Translations under genes and position numbers: made by a program
NCBI GenBank assembly: GCA_902464375.1
Contig: CABQIM010000092.1
Location: 1-6,423, forward strand
Direction: 5' to 3'
DNA length: 6,423 nucleotides
Source: an uncultured bacterium
GTDB lineage: Bacteria; Cyanobacteriota; Vampirovibrionia; Gastranaerophilales; Gastranaerophilaceae
Part shown: one piece after another, positions 1 through 4,976 of the stretch
How positions within the stretch are numbered: position 1 is the stretch's first letter
Layout of the letters: each line of letters begins with the position of its first letter
The notes under the pieces: model-generated
Database searches by the model: none
Seen by the model: the letters and a program-made list of their open reading frames with translations, nothing else
Told to the model about the DNA's origin: nothing

Positions 1-55
1 GTAAGGCAGAAGCCTGCAAAGCTTTTATCCCCCAGTTCGAATCTGGGTGTCGCCT
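1..55 (+). tRNA. tRNA-Cys (anticodon GCA), 5' end cut off by the window
   Basis: The anticodon arm is complete: stem 9-13 (GAAGC) pairs with 21-25 (GCTTT, one G-U), and the seven-base loop CTGCAAA at 14-20 carries anticodon GCA at 16-18. The T arm is CCCAG (31-35), loop TTCGAAT, CTGGG (43-47). The 3' acceptor strand TGTCGCC is 48-54 and the discriminator is T55, as expected for tRNA-Cys (U73 is a known identity element). The 5' acceptor strand and most of the D arm lie before the window. CCA is not encoded: a run of six T begins at 55, so CCA must be added after transcription. dnaA starts 35 bases downstream with no clear promoter between, so readthrough from the tRNA transcript is possible. 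Confidence 0.95.
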
Positions 56-90
56 TTTTTATTTATTAGTTATCACAAATCTAGAGTTGT

Positions 91-1476
91 ATGGAAAATA
101 TTGAATTAAAACGTTTCTGGGAACAGGTTAAAGAAGAAATTATTGCATCCTTACCAGAGAACGCTCATCCTTGGATTTATCCGCTTGAAGTTTCCGGATA
201 TGACAAGGGGGTATTAACTGTAGTCACCGGTCAAATGATGGGGCGTGATTTATTGCGTAAGAACCATTATTCTCAGATGGTTGAAGCACTAAAAAGAGTT
301 TCCGGCAACGACAATTCCAGACTTGTTATTATTTATGATGAGAATGCTGCTAAAACGTTAAAGCGTGAAACAGAAAAACTTCAGAAAAAAGCTAGTGAAA
401 AATCTTTAAAAGAACAGGCTATTGAGAATTTGTCCAATATGCAATCTGCTGCAAATCTTAATTTGAAATACAAATTTGAGAATTTTGTGCAAGGCGAAAA
501 TAGCAAATTTGCTTATTCTGCCGCAATGGCTGTAGCTAAAAATCCTGCCGGAAAATACAATCCGCTTTTTATATATGGCAATTCCGGTTTGGGAAAAACC
601 CACTTAATGCAAGCAATTGGGCATTATATAATTTTTAATAACCCAAAATTGAGAGTTAAATATACTAAAACAGAAGATTACATTAATGACTATATTTCTA
701 ATAGTAGAAAAACACATAATACTATCGAAAACATGTCAAAATTTAATAGAAAATATACAAATATTGATGTTATTTTGATTGACGATATCCAATTTATTGA
801 ATCAAAAATTAAAACAATGGAAAATCTGCAATACACATTTGATAGTCTTTATAATAAAGGTAAACAAATAGTAATCACGTCAGACAGAGTTCCTAAAGAA
901 ATTCCGACTTTAACAGCAGCTTTATGTTCAAGATTTGAAATGGGTTTGATGATAGAACTTATGCCACCTGATGTAAATACAAGGTTTGAAATTATCAAAA
1001 AACTTGCGATTGATAATGATTTACAGTTTGAAGAAGAAGCTCTCAAGTATATTGCAAGAAATTTTTCCAACAATGTAAGAGAATTGGAAGGAGCTTTCAC
1101 AAAAGTTTGTGCTTATGCAGAAATTACGGAACAAGAACTTACTCTAAAATTAGCTCAAGAAGTTCTAAAATGTGATGAAAAAGATGAAGAAGTTAGTTTT
1201 GATAAAATTGCAAGAGTTACAGCTAGCTATTTTGACGTTGAGATCAATGATATTAAAGGAACTGCAAGAGGTCAAAAAGTTTCGATAGCTCGACATATTT
1301 CAATCTATTTATGCAGAGAAATTACAAACCAAAGTTTTGTAAATATAGCAGAATTTTATAATAAAAAACACACTACTATTATGTTTGCTCATGACAAAAT
1401 TAAAAAAGAACAGAGCACAAACAGAGATATTGCCAATGCCCTTAGAGAAATTCGAATGGCGCTAAAAGTTATGTAG
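91..1476 (+). CDS. dnaA: Chromosomal replication initiator protein DnaA
   Basis: DnaA is the AAA+ ATPase that binds DnaA boxes, oligomerises and opens the origin. The 461-residue length is normal for the family. Domain I is about 1-85; a Lys/Glu-rich linker (domain II) is about 86-125. The AAA+ core has Walker A GNSGLGKT (163-170), Walker B ILIDD (228-232), sensor I in VITSDR (261-266), the arginine-finger SRF at 280-282, and sensor II in NNVRELEG (327-334). The DNA-binding domain IV is about 366-461 and ends in the HTT-containing recognition motif (427-429). Several normally conserved positions differ: box VII reads TAALCSRF instead of EDRL.SRF, the signature GGRDHTT is replaced by a shorter YNKKHTT, and about four residues are inserted before Walker B in the initiator-specific region. 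The ATG at 91 is kept because it gives a normal domain I, although its Shine-Dalgarno (AGAG, 83-86) is weak. dnaN does not follow. It is clearly a DnaA; whether it is the only copy cannot be seen. Confidence 0.95.
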   Translation: MENIELKRFWEQVKEEIIASLPENAHPWIYPLEVSGYDKGVLTVVTGQMMGRDLLRKNHYSQMVEALKRVSGNDNSRLVIIYDENAAKTLKRETEKLQKKASEKSLKEQAIENLSNMQSAANLNLKYKFENFVQGENSKFAYSAAMAVAKNPAGKYNPLFIYGNSGLGKTHLMQAIGHYIIFNNPKLRVKYTKTEDYINDYISNSRKTHNTIENMSKFNRKYTNIDVILIDDIQFIESKIKTMENLQYTFDSLYNKGKQIVITSDRVPKEIPTLTAALCSRFEMGLMIELMPPDVNTRFEIIKKLAIDNDLQFEEEALKYIARNFSNNVRELEGAFTKVCAYAEITEQELTLKLAQEVLKCDEKDEEVSFDKIARVTASYFDVEINDIKGTARGQKVSIARHISIYLCREITNQSFVNIAEFYNKKHTTIMFAHDKIKKEQSTNRDIANALREIRMALKVM

Positions 1477-1477
1477 C

Positions 1478-1496
1478 CGAGTCGGCACTCGTTTTT
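1478..1496 (+). terminator. Probable intrinsic terminator of dnaA
   Basis: Two bases after the dnaA stop codon, CGAGT (1478-1482) pairs with ACTCG (1487-1491) around the tetraloop CGGC, followed at once by five T (1492-1496). The stem is only 5 bp but GC-containing, and position and T-run fit a short Rho-independent terminator. An overlapping alternative palindrome, GCCGA/TCGGC (1476-1486), could compete with it. Confidence 0.55.
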
Positions 1497-1524
1497 GAAC
1501 AGAGTTTATGTTAAATAATATTAG
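1495..1524 (+). promoter_or_regulatory. Candidate promoter for the TPR gene
   Basis: TTGAAC at 1495-1500 (four of six matches to TTGACA) is followed after 18 bases by TATTAG at 1519-1524 (four of six to TATAAT). A second register, TAATAT at 1516-1521, gives a 15-base spacer. It lies just after the dnaA terminator, where a promoter would be needed if the TPR gene is transcribed separately. In AT-rich DNA such matches arise easily, so confidence is low. Confidence 0.35.
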
Positions 1525-1569
1525 TGTAAGGTCAAGTTTTTTGCTTGGCAAGATTAGGGGATTCAAATA

Positions 1570-2604
1570 ATGTTAGATAATATAAAACATTTATTACTCT
1601 TTAAGTCTGTCGATAAGGATATCGCAGATAATAATTTTGAATCCGCTTTAGAAAAGTTGAATTACTTGATTAAAGAAGAATTTAAACCCTCTGAAACATT
1701 CTTAAAACGTGGACAATTGTGCCATAAATTATTAATGTTGGAAGATGCGTATTCTGATTTTACATACATAATAACTCATTGTGTAAAAAAAGATATTGCA
1801 TACAAGGAACGTATGACTTTGAATTTTGAAATGGGCTGTTTCGGGGAAGCAATATCAGATGCTGCAAAATTTTTAGAGAATACTCCATGTGATTTCGAAA
1901 TACAAAAAATCATATTTTTATCACTTGTATTTTTGAATAGAATGGAAGAAGCTAAAGATTATATTCTTGCTATTTTTAACAATAATAAGTACAAAACTCT
2001 GCAATTTTTGTTTCAAGAGGTTGCAGTATTGCTTGCTGATGATGAACTTGCAAAGGGTTTGAAGTTGTTAGATTCCATTGATACAATAGATCCTGACAAT
2101 CCAATAAAATTGTTAAAAGAAGCAAATATATATGAAATTGCCGGAGATGATAACAAGAAAACAGAAATCCTTAAACGTATAGATTCTGTTTTTCCAAAAT
2201 ATTTTATTTCACATTTTAAATTTACTGATATGTATCAAGATAAAGATATTTTAGAAATATGTTTTCTTTTGGAACTCAAGATTTTCGATACGCAAAACCT
2301 TTTTGCATACCCGATGAAAATTCTGGAAGGGTATAAGAATCATATTGAAGGTCACATTATAGATTCAAAAGAATGTTTTGAAGCTGCTGTAAATATAAAT
2401 CCAAATAAACCGGAAGCTTACGTTTTGTTAGCACAGACTTTGCAATTAATGTCAGGATACGATAATCCTGATTATTTAAAAATAGCAGAAGAAAACTATA
2501 AAACAGCAATGGAAATTTATCAAAAAGAAAGTCTGAATGATAAAGCCGAAGAAATGAAACGTCAAATAAAACACATTACATCCGGCGTTAGCATGTATAA
2601 TTAA
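1570..2604 (+). CDS. Tetratricopeptide-repeat (TPR) protein of unknown function
   Basis: The protein has 344 residues, with no signal peptide and no membrane segment, so it is probably cytoplasmic. It is almost wholly helical. TPR-like helix pairs are visible near the N-terminus (about 17-70: residues ADNNFESALEKL, then a LKRGQL...LEDAYSDF pair) and most clearly at the C-terminus (about 259-318: a KECFEAAVNINP helix, PEAYVLLAQTL, then AEENYKTAMEIY). The middle is degenerate, so the number of repeats is uncertain. TPRs are protein-protein interaction scaffolds; no catalytic motif is visible and no partner can be named. A strong Shine-Dalgarno, AGGGGA (1556-1561), lies 8 bases before the ATG. 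The gene follows dnaA after a terminator and converges on nadE with a five-base gap. It is a confident gene with unknown role; adjacency to dnaA alone does not imply a replication function. Confidence 0.85.
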   Translation: MLDNIKHLLLFKSVDKDIADNNFESALEKLNYLIKEEFKPSETFLKRGQLCHKLLMLEDAYSDFTYIITHCVKKDIAYKERMTLNFEMGCFGEAISDAAKFLENTPCDFEIQKIIFLSLVFLNRMEEAKDYILAIFNNNKYKTLQFLFQEVAVLLADDELAKGLKLLDSIDTIDPDNPIKLLKEANIYEIAGDDNKKTEILKRIDSVFPKYFISHFKFTDMYQDKDILEICFLLELKIFDTQNLFAYPMKILEGYKNHIEGHIIDSKECFEAAVNINPNKPEAYVLLAQTLQLMSGYDNPDYLKIAEENYKTAMEIYQKESLNDKAEEMKRQIKHITSGVSMYN

Positions 2605-2617
2605 AACTTTTAAAGTT
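2605..2617. repeat. Small palindrome between the convergent TPR and nadE stop codons
   Basis: AACTT (2605-2609) and AAGTT (2613-2617) form a 5 bp inverted repeat around TTA, spanning the five-base gap between the TPR stop and the nadE stop codon and running into the nadE end. The stem is AT-only apart from one pair. On the minus strand it is followed by TTTAATT, so it could be a very weak terminator of nadE; on the plus strand no T-run follows. Confidence 0.3.
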
Positions 2618-4598
2618 CAGCTAAAACATCTTTGATATGCTCGTCTTCAACTCCCTTATAGTTAATTCTTCCCGACGTTATAGGCTGTCTGTAGTCGTAC
2701 TTGTTTATAGAACGTGATTCTACAATTACAGAAGGCGGCAAAATTGACCACTTATACAAAGCAGTTGACATTCGCCTAAAGAATTTATCTAACCACTCTA
2801 TTTTTTGTTCTTTAGAAACGCTGTTATGTTTTTCGTAAACAAATTCTGTTTCCAGTAAATCCTGATAACCTTCGTTTTTGTTTTCAACTCTCCAAATAAT
2901 TTCGTCCAAAAATTCATATGGCATAAGCGCATCTTCTGCAATAAGAGGCTTTCCTGTCTTAGGGTCAATTGCTAATTCTGCTCCCGGTTTCTTTAGGATA
3001 ATAGCTTCCGGGATTGCATTTTTTACTTCTCGATTAGCATTCATCCAACGTGCGAACGCAAATAATTTTGTTTTCGGAACATCCGCAATTGGCGCAAAGC
3101 CTCCGGACATATCACCGTTTATTGTTGCATATCCCATATACAATTCTGATTTGTCAGATGTTGCAATTGGAATACAAGAAGAAAATTCATTACTAATTCC
3201 CCACAAAAACATAGCTCTTGAACGCGCTTGAATATTGTCGGGTGTAAAAGATGTTTTGTATCGTCCATCCCACTTTGTTTCTACTGTCTTAAATAAATCA
3301 CTTAAACACGCTGTTGTTGTATTAATCATTGGACGAATAGTAGCCTCTGTAAAATTGATACCTAGGTTTCTAGCCAATTGTTCCGCATCGGACTTACTTT
3401 CTTTACTTGTTATATGAGAAGGCATTGATACGCCAAAAACGTTTTCAGCTCCTATCGCATCGGCAAGAAGAACAGCACAAACTGTTGAATCTAAGCCGCC
3501 GGATAGTCCTAGAACAGCACGTTTGAAGCCACATTTATTGAAATAATCACGTATACCTTGAATAATCGTTTTGTATGTTCTTTCTAAATCAGATTCGTAT
3601 TCAAGAGTAAATACTTTTTGTTCTGTTAAGGATTTATCCAGACCTCTTGTAAGTGGATAAAGCTTGCCGATACCTTGGGTTGGATTAACAATAAGGAATT
3701 GTTCTTCAAAAGACTTAGCACGCGCAATCAGTTTACCGTTTTTGTCAAAAACTCTACTTGAACCGTCAAAAGAACTATTATCAATTGCACCAACTTGGTT
3801 TACATAAACTATTGGAGTTTTATATTTTTTAGCCACAAAAGATAGCATATTATGTTTAAGTTGTTCTTTTTTAGCTCTAGTAGGAGATGCTGAACAATTG
3901 ATAAAGATTTCCGGATTCTCTTTGGAAAGTTCATCGATTGGGTCTTTCTCATAAAGATTTTTATCGAAAAACTCCTTATTATTCCAACAGTCTTCACAAA
4001 TTGATATACCATATTTATCAAAGATTTTTGAACAATCACGAACTGTATCTTTATCAAAATGCCTTAATGTATTTGCAGGCTGAACACCTACAATAGGAGA
4101 AGGTTCAATGTATCTGTAATCATTGAACTCTGAATAATTTGGAAGCAATGATTTGCGAACAATTCCGGTAATTTCGCCATCTCTAAGTATAGCAACGGAA
4201 TTATAGAATTTTTTGCCTTCAGCATCTTGTTTTCTAGGTTCTACAAATCCGACAAGAGCAGTCGTGCCTACGGTAATTTTTGCAAGCCCCTTTAACCATT
4301 TGATATTTTCTTCTACAATAATCGGATGTCTGTCAATAGTGTCTTCTATAGGATAGCCCATCAATGCGAGTTCCGGAAAAACAACTAAATCCAAGCCGAT
4401 TTGAGAAGCGTATTTTATGTACTTTGCAATCTTTTTTGCGTTATATTCAACATTGCCAGCCATAGGATTAATCTGTGCCATTCCTATATAACCACCGTCT
4501 GATACAATGCTTTTTATTGCATTAATTATGTTTTCTGGGATATTTTCTCCATGAGAAAATCTTTTGTCTACAATTTCGGATAGTTCGTATAAATTCAT
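2610..4598 (-). CDS. nadE: Glutamine-dependent NAD+ synthetase (two-domain, long form)
   Basis: It makes NAD+ from nicotinic acid adenine dinucleotide, ATP and glutamine-derived ammonia, the last step of NAD biosynthesis, in the cytoplasm. The N-terminal nitrilase-type glutaminase domain (about 36-310) shows the expected Glu-Lys-Cys triad: E76 in VVFPELALMGYP, K149 in VRKSLLPNYSEF, C201 in GISICEDCW. The C-terminal synthetase domain has the PP-loop LSGGLDST (365-372), DNIQARSR (454-461), SDKSE (481-485) and NGDMSGGFAPIADVPKT (494-510). At 662 residues it is longer than the roughly 540-580 residues usual for many bacterial forms. About 36 extra residues precede the first glutaminase strand (YIGMAQINP), and the C-terminal part is also long. 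The start at 4598 has Shine-Dalgarno GGAG (4606-4609) 7 bases upstream and a promoter directly before it; Met40 would cut into the first strand. It is convergent with the TPR gene and divergent from the glycosidase gene. Confidence 0.95.
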   Translation of the reverse strand: MNLYELSEIVDKRFSHGENIPENIINAIKSIVSDGGYIGMAQINPMAGNVEYNAKKIAKYIKYASQIGLDLVVFPELALMGYPIEDTIDRHPIIVEENIKWLKGLAKITVGTTALVGFVEPRKQDAEGKKFYNSVAILRDGEITGIVRKSLLPNYSEFNDYRYIEPSPIVGVQPANTLRHFDKDTVRDCSKIFDKYGISICEDCWNNKEFFDKNLYEKDPIDELSKENPEIFINCSASPTRAKKEQLKHNMLSFVAKKYKTPIVYVNQVGAIDNSSFDGSSRVFDKNGKLIARAKSFEEQFLIVNPTQGIGKLYPLTRGLDKSLTEQKVFTLEYESDLERTYKTIIQGIRDYFNKCGFKRAVLGLSGGLDSTVCAVLLADAIGAENVFGVSMPSHITSKESKSDAEQLARNLGINFTEATIRPMINTTTACLSDLFKTVETKWDGRYKTSFTPDNIQARSRAMFLWGISNEFSSCIPIATSDKSELYMGYATINGDMSGGFAPIADVPKTKLFAFARWMNANREVKNAIPEAIILKKPGAELAIDPKTGKPLIAEDALMPYEFLDEIIWRVENKNEGYQDLLETEFVYEKHNSVSKEQKIEWLDKFFRRMSTALYKWSILPPSVIVESRSINKYDYRQPITSGRINYKGVEDEHIKDVLAEL

Positions 4599-4618
4599 CT
4601 TAAATCTCCAATAAGTTG

Positions 4619-4647
4619 ATTATATCGTGCTAATAGAGTAAATGCAA
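4619..4647 (-). promoter_or_regulatory. Predicted sigma-70-type promoter of nadE
   Basis: On the minus strand, TTGCAT (4647-4642) is separated by 17 bases from a perfect TATAAT (4624-4619). Transcription would start near 4612, giving a leader of about 14 bases that still contains the Shine-Dalgarno GGAG at 4609-4606. The -35 matches only three of six bases, but the -10, spacing and position are good. Confidence 0.6.
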
Positions 4648-4700
4648 AAATATTCTAAAAGATGAAAATAAAAGTAACAAAAAAATAAGTAAAATTCGAA

Positions 4701-4784
4701 TAAGTGTATTTTATACTCTTTATATTTTGTCTATAATTTGCATTATTAAAAGAATACAACCACTTGAAGAAATATTAAGTGTAT
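4701..4784. repeat. Direct repeat TAAGTGTAT, two copies
   Basis: The 9-base word TAAGTGTAT occurs at 4701-4709 and again at 4776-4784. The second copy lies inside the spacer of the glycosidase promoter, where an operator could act. The rest of 4648-4763 is very AT-rich, with no ORF and no clear structure. Two copies of an AT-rich 9-mer may be chance, so this is only a possible operator pair. Confidence 0.25.
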
Positions 4785-4792
4785 GTTATAAT
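4764..4792 (+). promoter_or_regulatory. Predicted promoter of the phosphodiester glycosidase gene (extended -10)
   Basis: TTGAAG (4764-4769, four of six matches to TTGACA) is followed after exactly 17 bases by a perfect TATAAT (4787-4792), preceded by TG one base upstream (4784-4785), the extended -10 motif. Transcription would begin near 4799, about 178 bases before the preferred start codon. This is the best promoter match in the window and sets the 5' end of the structured leader. Confidence 0.7.
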
Positions 4793-4798
4793 AAAAAT

Positions 4799-4976
4799 AG
4801 AAAGAGGATAAATCTTTCAGAACCGTCGAAAAATGACGGGGAAAGGTACGGTAAAGATATAGTTAAAATTTGATTGAGTCCAAATGGTTACTATTTACCC
4901 CCTTGGAGTGTTATAGCCCCACACCACTCTTAAATAAAAAAGGTATCTGTTACTTAAGAACATAGCGGTGAAAGCA
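4799..4976 (+). promoter_or_regulatory. Long structured 5' leader, candidate cis-regulatory RNA
   Basis: Three hairpin arms follow each other. Arm 1 (4812-4847): ATCTTTC pairs with GAAAGGT (4841-4847), then an internal loop (AGAA opposite G4840), then CCGTC (4823-4827) with GACGG (4835-4839). Arm 2 (4850-4899): GGTAA with TTACC (4895-4899), a four-base bulge AGAT, ATAGT (4859-4863) with ACTAT (4890-4894), an internal loop, then ATTTG (4868-4872) with CAAAT (4881-4885). Arm 3 (4905-4930): GGAGTG with CACTCT around a 14-base loop. GGGG at 4838-4841 could also pair with C-runs at 4898-4902 or 4917-4920. Competing pairings exist at the 5' end. No T-run follows any arm, so attenuation by an intrinsic terminator is not apparent. 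I do not recognise any known riboswitch consensus. Pairings were found by eye; no folding energy was computed. Confidence 0.5.
4967..4971 (+). promoter_or_regulatory. Shine-Dalgarno GGTGA that decides the glycosidase start
   Basis: GGTGA matches the right half of the ideal AGGAGGTGATC ribosome-binding sequence and stands 5 bases before ATG 4977, the correct offset for that half-site. The in-frame GTG at 4968-4970 lies inside this site and has no good Shine-Dalgarno of its own, so ATG 4977 is preferred. Confidence 0.6.

Noticed and set aside
70..78. TTATCACAA before dnaA as a DnaA box.
   Set aside because: It lacks one base of TTATNCACA and is a single site. With domain IV altered, the box sequence of this organism is unknown, so it is mentioned only as a weak near-match.
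2878..3417. Two plus-strand ORFs (117 and 60 codons) inside nadE.
   Set aside because: They lie antisense to well-conserved nadE motifs, show no recognisable domain and have no promoter or ribosome-binding site; they are shadow frames.
4709..4737. Second plus-strand promoter with TATAAT at 4732-4737.
   Set aside because: The -35 at 17-base spacing (TTTTAT) is poor; the promoter at 4764-4792 is much better.
4823..4900. Partial resemblance of the leader (GGTACGG, GACGGGG) to the c-di-AMP (ydaO-yuaA) riboswitch core.
   Set aside because: The conserved 3' half of that riboswitch (the CAGCTAAC-type block and following closing stem) is absent, and the bases after GGTACGG do not match. The arms found fit a different layout.
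4968..4976. GTG 4968 as start of the glycosidase gene.
   Set aside because: The GTG lies inside the GGTGA ribosome-binding site that is correctly spaced for ATG 4977, and it has no good Shine-Dalgarno upstream.
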